A stretch of DNA of 64,000 nucleotides from Amycolatopsis antarctica. Its GTDB lineage: Bacteria > Actinomycetota > Actinomycetes > Mycobacteriales > Pseudonocardiaceae. Position 1 is the stretch's first letter, and every line of letters begins with the position of its first letter. The stretch covers positions 124,001 through 188,000 of the forward strand of contig NZ_NKYE01000002.1 of assembly GCF_002262875.1 (NCBI RefSeq), in the 5' to 3' direction. A program made the translations under genes and the position numbers. The notes beneath the pieces are model-generated. The model ran no database searches and was not told where the DNA came from. It saw nothing but the letters and a program-made list of their open reading frames with translations. Positions 24,867 through 34,853 of the stretch are shown here, in pieces.

Positions 24867-25894
24867 CCGGCCGGGTGCGGGTACTGGCCGCGGGCTTCGG
24901 CGGCATCGGCGTTCCCGGCGGACAGGACCACCAGACCGACATGTACCTGCCCGCGCTGGCCGCGGACCCGCGCTTCGAAGTCGCCGGCGTCGCCACGGCA
25001 GGCGAGGATCCCGGACGGGCCCGGGCCGCCGCCGAACGCTACGGCGTGGTGTGCCACGAATCCCTGGACGCCGCCCTGCGCGCGGACGGGGTGGACCTGG
25101 TGTGCCTCGCCGCGCCGTACGAGACGCGGACGGAGGCGATCACGGCGGTCCTCGAGGCCGGACGGCACGTGCTCGCCGACAAGCCACTCGCCCCGGCCGC
25201 CGCCGACGCCGCCCGGCTCGCCGCGCTCGCCGACGAGACCGGGGTCGTGCTCGTCCCGGCCCATCACCAGCGCCTCGGCGGCGTCCTGCGCTCGGTGCGC
25301 GGTGCGGTGCGGGCGGGCAGGATCGGGCTGCCGTGGAACGTGCAGGCGGATCTGCTGGTGGCCGGAGGCGAGCCTGCCCCCGGTGGAGAACTGGCCAACC
25401 TCGCGCTCCACCCGGTCGATGTCGTGCTCGCGCTGCTCGGCCTGCCGGTGACACGGGTGTACGCCTGCGGTGGCGCGGCCGTACCGGAGGGCGGGCACGC
25501 GCCGGTGACCCTGCTGCTCGACCACGAGCGCGGTGTCCGCAGCACGATCGTCTGCGGCAGGCTGCCCGCGCTGCGCGACGTTCCGCCGTCGGCGCCGGTG
25601 GTGCACCGCTACCGGATCAGCGGGTCGCACGGCGTGGTGCTGGCCGACGCGCTCAAGCCCGCCGCGGACCTGCACACCACCACCGGGCGTACACCGGTGG
25701 GCACGGGCCGCGACACGCTCGCGCACCTGCTGGACGCGACCTGGACCGCGGTGACCACCGGCAGCGCGGAACTCACCGCCTGGGACGCGGTGCGGACCGG
25801 GCTGGTGCTGGAGGCCGCGGCGGAATCCCTGCGCACCGGCCGTCCCGCCGAACCGGCGCGCGACGGCGAACACGCTGAGAGGAGCGAGGGATGA
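24863..25894 (+). CDS. second Gfo/Idh/MocA family oxidoreductase
   Basis: The ATG at 24863 overlaps the first oxidoreductase gene and gives 343 residues. The motif order is VLAAGFGGIGVPGG, then DLVCLAAPYETRTEAITAVLEAGRHVLADKPLAP (DKP in place of EKP), then LANLALHPVDVVLALLG. The glycine-rich loop has an inserted GIGVPGGQDHQTDMYLPAL segment that is not classic, so it is a divergent member. With the adjacent paralogue it probably forms an oxidation-reduction pair on a sugar, as in anhydro- or keto-sugar catabolism. It overlaps the FAH-family gene by 4 bp. Confidence 0.88.
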   Translation: MTGRVRVLAAGFGGIGVPGGQDHQTDMYLPALAADPRFEVAGVATAGEDPGRARAAAERYGVVCHESLDAALRADGVDLVCLAAPYETRTEAITAVLEAGRHVLADKPLAPAAADAARLAALADETGVVLVPAHHQRLGGVLRSVRGAVRAGRIGLPWNVQADLLVAGGEPAPGGELANLALHPVDVVLALLGLPVTRVYACGGAAVPEGGHAPVTLLLDHERGVRSTIVCGRLPALRDVPPSAPVVHRYRISGSHGVVLADALKPAADLHTTTGRTPVGTGRDTLAHLLDATWTAVTTGSAELTAWDAVRTGLVLEAAAESLRTGRPAEPARDGEHAERSEG

Positions 25895-26748
25895 GGCTGG
25901 TCAGCTATCGGCGTGACGGCGTGGTCCGGCACGGTCGAATCGAGGATTCCGGTGGCGCACAACGGGTTGCCGAGCTCGGCGACGGCGACCTCGGCACGAT
26001 CGCCGGGACGATCCTGGACGGGGTCGCCGAGCCGCGCGGAGAGCACCCGCTGGACGGCGTCGAACTACTCACCCCGATCGCGCGGCCGGGCAAGCTGCTC
26101 GCGGCCGCGGCCAACTACCAGGAGCACGTCACCGAGACCGGCGGCGAACCGCTGGATCGCTCCCGCCTGTCGCCGCGGCTGTTCCTCAAACCGTCCACCT
26201 CGATCGCCGGGCCGGGCGAGCCGGTGCCGATGCCCAGCGTCAGCGACCAGGTCGACTGGGAGGCCGAGTTGACGGTGGTGATCGGCCGCCGCTGCCGCGA
26301 TCTCGCGGTAGGCGAGGCCTTGGACGTGGTCGCCGGGTACTGCACCTCCAACGACGTGTCGGCCCGCTCGATGGACTACGGCTACGAATGCGACACCGAA
26401 GGGGCCGTCTGGTTCTTCGATTGGCTCGCGGGCAAGTGGCTGGACGGATTCGCGCCCATCGGGCCCTGGCTGGTCACCGCCGACGAGGTGCCCGACCCGC
26501 AGGACCTCGCGGTGGACCTGGAGGTCAACGGAAAGTCCCGGCAGCACGGGTCCACAAAGGACATGATCTTCACCGTCGCCGAGCTGATCGCGCACGCCTC
26601 CCGGCTGATGACCCTCGAGCCCGGCGACATGATCATGACCGGTACCCCCTCCGGTGTCGGCGCCGCGACGGGGGAGTTCCTCGGCCAGGGCGATGTCATG
26701 TCGGTGACCGTCGGTCCGCTCGGCACCCTCGTCAACCCGGTCGCCTGA
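25891..26748 (+). CDS. fumarylacetoacetate hydrolase family protein
   Basis: This 285-residue protein belongs to the FAH group that includes ureidoglycolate lyase-like and 2-keto-3-deoxy-acid enzymes. Landmarks are LLAAAANYQEHVTE, PRLFLKPSTSIAGPGEPV, DWEAELTVVIGRRCRDL (the metal Glu residues), GYCTSNDVSAR and MIMTGTPSGVGAA. It would act on a 2-keto acid made by the oxidoreductases upstream. It is coupled to the previous gene by ATGA. The second FAH gene of the region (21376) is in the divergent operon, which suggests two related keto-acid intermediates. Confidence 0.93.
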   Translation: MRLVSYRRDGVVRHGRIEDSGGAQRVAELGDGDLGTIAGTILDGVAEPRGEHPLDGVELLTPIARPGKLLAAAANYQEHVTETGGEPLDRSRLSPRLFLKPSTSIAGPGEPVPMPSVSDQVDWEAELTVVIGRRCRDLAVGEALDVVAGYCTSNDVSARSMDYGYECDTEGAVWFFDWLAGKWLDGFAPIGPWLVTADEVPDPQDLAVDLEVNGKSRQHGSTKDMIFTVAELIAHASRLMTLEPGDMIMTGTPSGVGAATGEFLGQGDVMSVTVGPLGTLVNPVA

Positions 26749-26778
26749 CGGCAGCCCGAACCGTAAGGAGCTTCTCGG

Positions 26779-28332
26779 ATGGCACGTAGGTTCGTCCACG
26801 CCGCGCTCGCGGCGGTGGCGGTCGCCGCCACAGCGCTGACCGCATGTACCGGGCCCGCGACCGGTGGGGGTGAGGCCGGAACGGTCAACGTCTACCTGTA
26901 CCAGGAGCCGGTGGGGGTCTTCAGCCCACTCGCGCCCGCCAGCGGACCCGACCTGCAGGTGATGTCGATGATCGACGAGGGCCTGCTCGCCGTCGATCCG
27001 CAGTACGACCTGAAGCCGATGCTCGCCTCCGGCTATCAGGTCTCGCCGGACGCGAAGACGTTCACCTTCACCCTGCGCGAGGGACTCAAGTGGAGCGACG
27101 GCACGCCGTTCAGCTCCGCCGACGTGCTGTTCACCTACGAGCGGATGGCCGACAAGAACAGCGGCAGCGCGACGGCGGGCAACTACAGCAACGTCGCGGG
27201 CTTCAGCGCCCCGGACGAGTCCACTTTCGTCATCGAGGCGAAGACGCCGGACATCGGCCTGCTCGCCCTCATCGGCATAGTCAACATCATGCCCAAGCAC
27301 GTGCTGGGTGAGGTTCCGGTCGGTTCGCTGGCCAAGCACGAGTTCTTCCGCAAGCCCACGGTCGGTATGGGTCCGTACACGTTCGTCGACTATCAGACCA
27401 ACCAGTACGTGCACGTCACCCGGAACGACAACTACCGCGCGCCCGCCTCGATCAAGGACATCTACCTCAAGCCGTTGACCTCAGACGTCGCCACCGCGCA
27501 GCTCGGCAACGGTGGCATCGACATCGCGTCCTACTCGCCGACCGACGCGGAGACCGTCAACGGCCTGGACACGGTCGAGAGCCAGGAGATCAAGGGCGCG
27601 GGCTTCGTGCGCATCGGGTTGAACCAGTCGAAGCCGGAGTTCGCGGACCAGCGGGTGCGGCAGGCGTTGCTGCACGGGGTGAACCGCAAGGAGATCGTCG
27701 ACAAGGTGTTGTTCGGCAAGGCGCTGGTGCAGAACTCGAACTTCTACGCGGAGAACACTCCGCCCGGCTTGAACGACTACGCCTACGACCCGCCGAAGGC
27801 CCGGCAGTTGCTCGCGGCGGCCGGATGGGACGCCAACCGCACGATCGTCCTGCAGTGGGTGCCGGGCCAGCGCGACCGGGACGCGGCGGCCACGATCGTG
27901 CAGAACCAGCTCCAGGCCATCGGGGTGAAGGTCGAACTCAAGCAGGTCCAGTCCTCGCAGATCACGCCCAGCCTGGACGACAAGTCCTACGACATGCTGC
28001 TCTACGGCGGCGGGAACTACGCCGTCGACTCGTCCAGCGTCAACGCGATCACCGCGTGCTCGCTGCGCTACCCCGAGGGTGCGAACCAGAACTTCTTCTG
28101 TGACCCGGAACTGGACGAGATCATGCGGCAGGCCAATTCCACCGCAGACGAGACGCAACGCAAGACGCTCTACGACCAGGCGGCGCTGCGCGAGAACGAG
28201 CAGGCGGACCTGATGTGGCTCTACAGCCCGTTCGGCCTGTGGGCGGTGAACAAGCGCATCGAGAACTTCCAGGCGCCGGGATCGCAGGAGTTCCCGTTCT
28301 GGGCGCCGGGAACCTGGAAGGTCAGGGGGTGA
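26779..28332 (+). CDS. ABC transporter substrate-binding lipoprotein, peptide/oligosaccharide type (SBP family 5)
   Basis: This 517-residue protein begins with a lipoprotein signal peptide and the lipobox LTAC at about residue 23, so it is anchored outside the membrane. The family 5 binding fold is clear (KTFTFTLREGLKWSDGTPFSSADVLFTYERM, then VRQALLHGVNRKEIVDKVLFG). Family 5 proteins bind peptides, nickel or oligosaccharides. AAGGAG lies before the ATG. It is followed by a glycosidase gene and then by the two permeases and two ATPases of the same transporter, so the ligand is probably a glycoside that GH116 cleaves after uptake. Confidence 0.94.
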   Translation: MARRFVHAALAAVAVAATALTACTGPATGGGEAGTVNVYLYQEPVGVFSPLAPASGPDLQVMSMIDEGLLAVDPQYDLKPMLASGYQVSPDAKTFTFTLREGLKWSDGTPFSSADVLFTYERMADKNSGSATAGNYSNVAGFSAPDESTFVIEAKTPDIGLLALIGIVNIMPKHVLGEVPVGSLAKHEFFRKPTVGMGPYTFVDYQTNQYVHVTRNDNYRAPASIKDIYLKPLTSDVATAQLGNGGIDIASYSPTDAETVNGLDTVESQEIKGAGFVRIGLNQSKPEFADQRVRQALLHGVNRKEIVDKVLFGKALVQNSNFYAENTPPGLNDYAYDPPKARQLLAAAGWDANRTIVLQWVPGQRDRDAAATIVQNQLQAIGVKVELKQVQSSQITPSLDDKSYDMLLYGGGNYAVDSSSVNAITACSLRYPEGANQNFFCDPELDEIMRQANSTADETQRKTLYDQAALRENEQADLMWLYSPFGLWAVNKRIENFQAPGSQEFPFWAPGTWKVRG

Positions 28333-28339
28333 CGCGGCG

Positions 28340-30889
28340 ATGGTGAGCTTCTCCGGAGACGCCCGCCGGGCCGCGGCGGTGCCGCTGGGCGGTATCGGCA
28401 CCGGCACCGTCGCACTGCGCGCGGACGGATCGCTGGACCAGTGGCAACTGGCCAACGTGATCAACCACGTCGCGCCCGCGCCGAGTACCTTCCTCGGGCT
28501 GCGGGTGGCGACGCTCGGTTCGGGCAGGCCCGCCGATCACGCGTCTCGGGTGTTGCGGGCACACCCGCCCGCCGCCCCGGCAACGCCACCGCAGGACTCG
28601 ACCGACTGGCGAGTGCCCGACCGGCCCGCGATCGACTGGCCACTGCTGGCCGACTCGCGCGCCGAGGTCGACTACCCGTTCGTTCGTGTCGAGTTCGACG
28701 ACGACACGCTGCCGGTGCGGGTCGCGACCGAGGCGTGGACCCCGTTCGTGCCAGGGGATCTGGACGCCAGCAGCCTGCCGCTGATCGAGCACCGGGTGGA
28801 CATCGAGAACACCGGGCCGGCACCGTTGTTCGGATTCGCCGTGTACCACGGGCAGAACACCGTCGGCTGGGACGGCGCGAGCCCGGTGGACGGGGTGTGG
28901 CACGGCCGTTACGGCGGCAACGTGAACCGCTTGGTACGCAACGGAAACACCACCGCGGTCGTGATGGACAACCCCGGCCTGCGCGACGACGATCCGTTCG
29001 CCGGCGAGCAGGTGGTGGCCACCGACGCGCCGTGCTGGCCGTTGGTGCGCTGCGATGGACCGGCCGCCACGGCGGCGGCGGTCGCCGGGCTGGCGCTGAT
29101 CGACTGCGCGGGTTCCGGAGACTGGAGCGACGCGCGGTTGCGCGCCAACACCGCCCGCCTCGCACCGCCGGTGCACACTCCGCACGGGCCGAGCCCGGCG
29201 GGCCGTACCTGGGACACCGCGCTCTGCGCGGCCTGGCACCTGGCGCCGGGGGAGCGGACGACGGTGCGCTTCGTGCACGCCTGGCGCTTCCCGAACCGCT
29301 ACCTCGACTTCCTCCAGCAGTACGTGGACGCCGGGCCGGGTGGCAGACGCTTGTGGGTCGGCAACCACTACGCCACCCGGTTCGGCACCGCGATGGACGT
29401 CGTCCGGCACTTCCGGGAGAACGAGACGGACCTGCGGGCGGCGTCCCGGTCCTGGGCGGACGGCGTCGCGGGCACCGAACTGGCCGAGGCCGAACTGACC
29501 GAACCCGTGCGCCACCAGCTCACCCTGCAGTCGAGCAGCGTCCGCAACCCCGTCCTGTTCCGCACCGCGGACGGCCGCTGCTACGGGCACGAGGGCGGCA
29601 ACGGCGCGTCCAACGAGTACTGGTCCGGCCACGTCGGCGGCTCGTGCCCGCTGAACTGCAACCACGTGTGGAACTACGCCCAGACCATGTCCCGGCTGTT
29701 CGGCGAGTTCGAACGGTCCATGCGGGACACCGAGTGGGCCGCGCAGGACGAGACCGGGTCGATCCCGCACCGCATCGTGCTGCCCGCCTGGCTGCCCCAG
29801 TACCGGGGCGGTCCGATCGGCGGCCCGAAAACGCCCGCGCTGGACGGCATGCTCGGTGCCGTCCTCAAGACCTATCGCGAGGCGCGTCAGGGTGGCGGAG
29901 CCGAACTGCTGTCCGCGCGGTGGCCGGAGATGCTGCGCGTGATCGACCATGTCGAGCACGGCTGGCACACCCGGGGCGACGGCATCCTGCGCGGACCGCA
30001 GCCGACAACCTACGACTATCCGCTGACCGGTCCGAACATGATCATCGGCTCGCTCTGGCTGGCCACACTCGCCACCATGTACGAGGTCGCCGACGTCCTC
30101 GGCGAACCGGGGCGGCGGTTCGCCGAACTGCGCGCCACCGCCGCGCGCAACTACCACGAACTGCTGTGGAACGGCGAGTACTACGTGCAGACCGAGCCCG
30201 CCGGCACCGACGACTACGGACTCGGCTGCCACGCCGACCAGCTCATCGGGCAATGGTGGGCGCACCAGCTCGAACTCGGCCACCTACTCGACCCGGAACA
30301 CGTGCGCGGCACACTGCGCGCGATCCTGCTGTACAACGACCGCGAACGGGTCCCGGTGCCGGACCTCGGTGCGCGCGCCTTCGCCGACGGCGCCGACGGC
30401 GGGCTGGTGAACTGCAGCTGGCCGCACGGCGGTCGCCCGGACAAGCCCGTCCACTACTGCGACGAGAGCTGGGTCGGTACCGAGTACCAGGTCGCGGCGC
30501 ACTGCCTGATGGAGGGCATGGGCAAGGAGGCCGCGGGCGTGCTGCGCGCCGTGCACCGCCGCAAGGACGGCACCCGCCGCAACCCGTTCAACGAGATCGA
30601 GTGCGGCGACCACTACGTGCGCGGGCAGGCGGGCTGGTCGGTCCTGGAGGCGGCGACCGGGTTCCGCTACGACGCCGTGCGCGGCAGGCTCACCGTCGAC
30701 CGGGACTCCGGCACGTTCCCGTTCGTCGCGGGCGGCGCGTGGGGCCGGATCAGCGCGGCCGGCGGCCGCGTCCGGATCGCGGTGGTCCGCGGCACCCTGG
30801 ACGTCGCCTCGGTGCGGATCGCGGGTACCGAGCACGCACTGAGCGCGCCGGTGCCCGCGGGCGAGTCGGTCGACGTCGGGGCCGGCTGA
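28340..30889 (+). CDS. GH116 family glycosidase (GBA2-like)
   Basis: This 849-residue protein lacks a signal peptide and is therefore cytoplasmic. It starts with the GBA2 N-terminal signature AAAVPLGGIGTGTVALRADGSLDQWQLANVINH. The catalytic barrel carries GSCPLNCNHVWNYAQTMSRLFGEFERSMRDTEW, PTTYDYPLTGPNMIIGSLWLA, DDYGLGCHADQLIGQWWAHQLELGHLL and CDESWVGTEYQVAAHCL, all in family order. GH116 includes beta-glucosidases, beta-xylosidases, glucosylceramidases and beta-N-acetylglucosaminidases. It sits between the binding protein and permeases of one transporter, so it should cleave the imported compound. The precise specificity cannot be read from sequence. Confidence 0.93.
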   Translation: MVSFSGDARRAAAVPLGGIGTGTVALRADGSLDQWQLANVINHVAPAPSTFLGLRVATLGSGRPADHASRVLRAHPPAAPATPPQDSTDWRVPDRPAIDWPLLADSRAEVDYPFVRVEFDDDTLPVRVATEAWTPFVPGDLDASSLPLIEHRVDIENTGPAPLFGFAVYHGQNTVGWDGASPVDGVWHGRYGGNVNRLVRNGNTTAVVMDNPGLRDDDPFAGEQVVATDAPCWPLVRCDGPAATAAAVAGLALIDCAGSGDWSDARLRANTARLAPPVHTPHGPSPAGRTWDTALCAAWHLAPGERTTVRFVHAWRFPNRYLDFLQQYVDAGPGGRRLWVGNHYATRFGTAMDVVRHFRENETDLRAASRSWADGVAGTELAEAELTEPVRHQLTLQSSSVRNPVLFRTADGRCYGHEGGNGASNEYWSGHVGGSCPLNCNHVWNYAQTMSRLFGEFERSMRDTEWAAQDETGSIPHRIVLPAWLPQYRGGPIGGPKTPALDGMLGAVLKTYREARQGGGAELLSARWPEMLRVIDHVEHGWHTRGDGILRGPQPTTYDYPLTGPNMIIGSLWLATLATMYEVADVLGEPGRRFAELRATAARNYHELLWNGEYYVQTEPAGTDDYGLGCHADQLIGQWWAHQLELGHLLDPEHVRGTLRAILLYNDRERVPVPDLGARAFADGADGGLVNCSWPHGGRPDKPVHYCDESWVGTEYQVAAHCLMEGMGKEAAGVLRAVHRRKDGTRRNPFNEIECGDHYVRGQAGWSVLEAATGFRYDAVRGRLTVDRDSGTFPFVAGGAWGRISAAGGRVRIAVVRGTLDVASVRIAGTEHALSAPVPAGESVDVGAG

Positions 30890-31848
30890 TGGGTGCGTAC
30901 CTGCTGCGCAGGCTCGGCATCAACCTGCTGGTGTTCCTGCTCATCTCGGTGGCGATCTTCTGGCTCGTGCACCAGACGCCGGGCGACCCGATCGCCAGCC
31001 AGATCTCGCCCGCGGACCGCAACGCCGGCAGCCAGGAACTGATCGACCAGCGCCGCGAGGAACTCGGCCTGAACGATCCGGTTGTCCTGCAGTACTTCAG
31101 CTGGTTCGGCCGCGCACTGCGGGGAGACCTCGGATACTCGCTGAGCGACGGGCGGCCGGTGCTGGAACTGCTCGCCGAGCGGATCGGGCCGACCGTCGAG
31201 CTGATGCTGGTCGGCCTGCTGCTGTCGATCCTGATCGCGTTCCCGCTCGGCATGTTCGCCGCCCTGCGCCGCAACACGATCGTCGACTACCTGGCCACGA
31301 CCGTCAGCCTCGGCTCGGTGTCCTTCCCGCCGTTCTACCTCGGGTTGATCGCGATCTACGTGTTCACCCTGAAGTTCCAGCTACTTCCCTCCTCCGGCAT
31401 CTCCGATCCCAGCAATCCCGGACTGGGCGACCTGCTGGCCCATCTCGTGCTGCCCGCGTTGATCCTCGGCTTCGGCAATTCGGGACCGCTGATGCGCTAT
31501 GTGCGCAGCAGCATGATCACCGAACTCAACGCCGACTACGTGCGCACCGCGGAAGCCAAAGGCGCCTCGCGCAACCGGGTGGTCATGCGGCACACCCTGC
31601 GCAACTCACTGATCCCGGTGCTGACGGTCATCGCCACGAACCTCGGGCAACTGCTCGCGGGCGCCGTCGTCATCGAGCAGGTGTTCGCCTGGCCGGGTAT
31701 GGGCCAGCTCGCGATCACCTCGGTGCGCTCCAGCGACTACCCGGTGATCATCGGTTTCGCCCTGCTCGTCGCGATTCTGGTGCTGCTGTCGAACCTGCTC
31801 GCCGACATCCTGTACACCGTCGTCGACCCGAGGGTGAGGCTGACGTGA
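30889..31848 (+). CDS. ABC transporter permease, DppB type
   Basis: The ATG at 30889 shares one base with the glycosidase stop (TGATG) and gives 319 residues. Six membrane segments are predicted, starting with LGINLLVFLLISVAIFWLVH. The DppB-type hallmarks TPGDP, LGLNDPVVLQYF and the coupling loop DYVRTAEAKGASRNRVVMRHTLRNSLIPVL are present. It forms the inner-membrane channel with the next gene. Gene order (binding protein, glycosidase, B, C, D, F) is that of a dipeptide/oligosaccharide importer with an inserted hydrolase gene. Confidence 0.95.
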   Translation: MGAYLLRRLGINLLVFLLISVAIFWLVHQTPGDPIASQISPADRNAGSQELIDQRREELGLNDPVVLQYFSWFGRALRGDLGYSLSDGRPVLELLAERIGPTVELMLVGLLLSILIAFPLGMFAALRRNTIVDYLATTVSLGSVSFPPFYLGLIAIYVFTLKFQLLPSSGISDPSNPGLGDLLAHLVLPALILGFGNSGPLMRYVRSSMITELNADYVRTAEAKGASRNRVVMRHTLRNSLIPVLTVIATNLGQLLAGAVVIEQVFAWPGMGQLAITSVRSSDYPVIIGFALLVAILVLLSNLLADILYTVVDPRVRLT

Positions 31849-32729
31849 CCGCCACCGTCCCGTCCGGGAACGCCCCGGCCCTGCGCCGCTCGCCCGGCAG
31901 GCTCATGCTGCGCCGGTTCCTCCGGCACCGGCTGGCGGTAGCCAGCACGGTGCTGGTGTTCGTGATCATCGCGCTGGCCGTGTTCGCCGGGGCCGTCGCG
32001 GGCGTCGATCCGGACGCCACCGACCTGGGCGCGACCCGGCAGGGGCCGTCCGCGGCGCACTGGCTGGGCACCGACACCGTCGGGCGCGACGTGTTCTCCC
32101 GGTTGTTGCACGCGGGCCGGGTGTCGCTGCTCGTCGGCGTACTGGCCGCGCTGCTCGCGGTGGCACTGGGCACCGTGCTGGGCACGATCGCCGGGTACTT
32201 CGGCGGCTGGATCGACGGCCTGGTGATGCGGCTCGCCGACGTGTTCATGTCGTTCCCCTCGCTCGTCGTGATCATCGTGCTGGCCGGCATCATCGGGCCG
32301 AGCGTGCCGACGCTGGTGATCGCGATCGGCTTGTTCCAGTGGCCGGTCTGCGGCCGGCTGGTGCGCGGGGTGACGCTGTCGCTGCGCGAGCAGGAGTACG
32401 TGCTCGCCTCCCGGGCGACCGGCAGCAGCCCGGCCTGGCTGATCCGCAAGCACCTCGTACCCGCCGTCCTGCCCGCGGTCAGCGTCGCCGCCACCCTTGC
32501 GGTGGCCCAGGCCATCGGATTGGAGGCGACGATGTCGTTCCTCGGCCTCGGCGTGCAGGCGCCCGCGGCGAGCTGGGGCAACATGCTCACCGACGCGCAG
32601 AGCCTGACCGTCGTGCGGACCATGCCGTGGCTCTGGCTGCCGCCGGGCCTGGCGGTGGCGGTCACCGTGCTGGCCGTGAACTTCATCGGCGACGGGCTGC
32701 GCGACGCGGTGGATCCGAGGCAGTCATGA
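31845..32729 (+). CDS. ABC transporter permease, DppC type
   Basis: The GTG at 31845 overlaps the DppB stop (GTGA), giving 294 residues. The cytoplasmic N-terminus precedes a first membrane segment (VASTVLVFVIIALAVFAGAVAG), followed by a typical DppC external loop (HWLGTDTVGRDVFSRLLHAGRVSLLVG) and the coupling loop EYVLASRATGSSPAWLIRKHLVPAVL. It pairs with DppB as the second permease subunit. The next gene overlaps by ATGA. Confidence 0.95.
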   Translation: MTATVPSGNAPALRRSPGRLMLRRFLRHRLAVASTVLVFVIIALAVFAGAVAGVDPDATDLGATRQGPSAAHWLGTDTVGRDVFSRLLHAGRVSLLVGVLAALLAVALGTVLGTIAGYFGGWIDGLVMRLADVFMSFPSLVVIIVLAGIIGPSVPTLVIAIGLFQWPVCGRLVRGVTLSLREQEYVLASRATGSSPAWLIRKHLVPAVLPAVSVAATLAVAQAIGLEATMSFLGLGVQAPAASWGNMLTDAQSLTVVRTMPWLWLPPGLAVAVTVLAVNFIGDGLRDAVDPRQS

Positions 32730-33799
32730 CCGAACCGAACACGACCGAACCGAACACGACCGAACCGAACGAGCAGCCGCTGCTGGAGATCGACGGGCTC
32801 ACCGTCGAGTTCGGTACCGACGACGGCACCGTGCACGCGGTCAGTGACCTGAGCCTGACCGTGCACGGCGGCGAGATCGTGGCCGTCGTGGGGGAGTCCG
32901 GTTCCGGCAAGAGCGTGACCGCGATGTCCGTGCTCGGGCTGGTCCGCGAACCACCGGCCCGCACACTCGCGGGCAGCGTCCGTTTCCGTGGCCGGGAGCT
33001 GCGTTCGTTGTCCCCCCGGGAGTTGCGCGGTATCCGCGGCGGCCCGGTCGGGATGATCTTCCAGGATCCGATGACCACGCTGAATCCGGTGATGACGATC
33101 GGCGCGCAGATCGCCGAGGCCGTCCGGCTGCACCAGCCGGAGGCCGGGAAACGCGAGGCGATGCGGCGCACCAGGGAGCTGCTCGCGCTCGTCGGCGTAC
33201 CCGACCCGGCAGCGCGGGTGCGGCAGTACCCGCACGAGTTCTCCGGCGGCATGCGACAGCGCGCGATGATCGCCATGGCCATCGCGAACGACCCCGCGCT
33301 GATCATCGCCGACGAGCCGACCACCGCCCTGGACGTGACGATCCAGGCGCAGGTGCTCGGGTTGCTGAGGACGGCGCAGGCCGAGACCGGGGCGGCCACC
33401 ATCCTCATCACGCACGACCTCGGCGTGGTGGCCGAACTCGCCGACCGCGTCGTCGTCATGTACGCCGGACGGATCGTGGAGACCGCGACCGTCTTCGACC
33501 TGTTCGCCCAGCCCCGGCATCCGTACACCCTGGGGCTGCTGGCGAGCCTGCCCCGGCTGGACGTGCCGACCGAGGAACTGCGGCAGATCCCGGGCAACCC
33601 GCCCGACATGGCCAACCCACCGGACGGATGCGCCTTCCACCCGCGTTGCCCGCTCGCGCGGGAGATCTGCCGCACCGAACGCCCGGTACTCGCCGACATC
33701 GGTGACGGCAGGCAGAGCGCCTGCCACTTCGCCGGCGAACTCGACGGACGGTCCGGCGCGCAGGTCTTCGCCGGTACACGAGCGGAGGTGCCCGAATGA
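32726..33799 (+). CDS. ABC transporter ATPase, DppD type
   Basis: The ATG at 32726 overlaps the DppC stop and gives 357 residues. Walker A GESGSGKS, signature SGGMRQR, Walker [13 protein letters not shown] and the H-loop ITHDLG are intact. The C-terminal oligopeptide-transporter domain ends in a four-cysteine region ([17 protein letters not shown] and SACHF) that in this family can bind an iron-sulfur cluster. The N-terminus contains a direct TEPNT repeat encoded by a 15-bp tandem repeat. It energises uptake together with the next gene. Confidence 0.95.
   Translation: MTEPNTTEPNTTEPNEQPLLEIDGLTVEFGTDDGTVHAVSDLSLTVHGGEIVAVVGESGSGKSVTAMSVLGLVREPPARTLAGSVRFRGRELRSLSPRELRGIRGGPVGMIFQDPMTTLNPVMTIGAQIAEAVRLHQPEAGKREAMRRTRELLALVGVPDPAARVRQYPHEFSGGMRQRAMIAMAIANDPALIIADEPTTALDVTIQAQVLGLLRTAQAETGAATILITHDLGVVAELADRVVVMYAGRIVETATVFDLFAQPRHPYTLGLLASLPRLDVPTEELRQIPGNPPDMANPPDGCAFHPRCPLAREICRTERPVLADIGDGRQSACHFAGELDGRSGAQVFAGTRAEVPE
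32729..32770 (+). repeat. 15-bp tandem repeat inside the DppD gene
   Basis: ACCGAACCGAACACG occurs twice in full and a third time in part, right after the start codon. It encodes TEPNT repeats. Being a multiple of three, copy-number change would keep the frame. Confidence 0.8.
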
Positions 33800-34833
33800 C
33801 CGGGACGAGCGAGCCGGTACTCGAGGTCGCGGGGCTGACCAAGCACTTCCCGGTGCGCGGCGGGGTGCTGCGGCGCACCGTCGGCGCGGTACGCGCGGTG
33901 GACGGCGTCGACCTCACCCTGCACCGCGGCGAAACGCTGAGCCTGGTGGGTGAGTCGGGCTGCGGGAAATCCACCACAGGGCGGTTGCTGGCACGGTTGC
34001 TCGACCCGTCCGCGGGCAGCATTTCCTTTCGTGGCCAGGACATCGCGACGCTGCCGCAGCGCAGTCTGCGGTCGCTGCGGCGCGACATCCAGATCATGTT
34101 CCAGGACCCGTACGCCTCGCTGTCACCGCGGATGACCGTGCACGACATCGTCGCCGAACCGCTGCGGGTGCAGCGTTGTTACGCGGAGGGCCGGGTACGG
34201 GAACTACTCGAACTCGTCGGACTGCGCGGTGAGCACGAGAACCGGTACGCGCACGAGTTCTCCGGCGGGCAGCGGCAGCGCATCGGCCTGGCCCGGGCCC
34301 TGGCCCTCGACCCCGAGGTACTGATCCTGGACGAGCCGGTCAGCGCGCTGGACGTCTCGGTGCAGGCGCAGGTGGTGAACCAGCTCCGCGAGCTGCAGCA
34401 GCGACTCGGGGTGGCCTACCTGTTCATCTCGCACAACCTGTCGGTGGTCCGGCACCTCTCGCATCATGTCGCCGTCATGTACCTGGGCCGCATCATCGAA
34501 TCCGGCACCAGCGAACAGGTGTTCGGCACGCCCACCCACCCGTACACCCACGCGCTGCTCTCGGCGATCCCCACCCCGGAGCCGGTCGGCCGGGACACCC
34601 GCGAGCGGATTACGCTCACCGGCGATGTGCCCAACCCGAGCAGCCCGCCGTCCGGCTGCCGGTTCCGCACCCGGTGCCCGAAGGCGCAGGAGGTGTGCGC
34701 GTCCGAGGAGCCTGCGCTGGCCGATCGCCTCGGGACAGGGCATCCGAGCGCGTGCCACTTCCCGGAGCTGGCCCCGGTCCGCAGCCGTGACCGCCCCGCC
34801 TCGTCCACCATCGACACCCGGTCCGATCACTGA
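33796..34833 (+). CDS. ABC transporter ATPase, DppF type
   Basis: This 345-residue protein has Walker [10 protein letters not shown], signature SGGQRQR, Walker [15 protein letters not shown] and the H-loop ISHNLS. The C-terminal region with [14 protein letters not shown] and SACHF matches DppF/OppF. It is the second ATPase of the importer and completes it. It overlaps the DppD gene by ATGA. An IclR regulator follows 20 bp later and may be the last gene of the operon. Confidence 0.95.
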   Translation: MTGTSEPVLEVAGLTKHFPVRGGVLRRTVGAVRAVDGVDLTLHRGETLSLVGESGCGKSTTGRLLARLLDPSAGSISFRGQDIATLPQRSLRSLRRDIQIMFQDPYASLSPRMTVHDIVAEPLRVQRCYAEGRVRELLELVGLRGEHENRYAHEFSGGQRQRIGLARALALDPEVLILDEPVSALDVSVQAQVVNQLRELQQRLGVAYLFISHNLSVVRHLSHHVAVMYLGRIIESGTSEQVFGTPTHPYTHALLSAIPTPEPVGRDTRERITLTGDVPNPSSPPSGCRFRTRCPKAQEVCASEEPALADRLGTGHPSACHFPELAPVRSRDRPASSTIDTRSDH

Positions 34834-34853
34834 GCCACTAGTCAGGAGCAACC

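Noticed and set aside
28322-30283. 653-codon minus-strand frame opposite the GH116 gene
   Set aside because: Shadow frame without domains, and the GH116 motifs are intact on the other strand.
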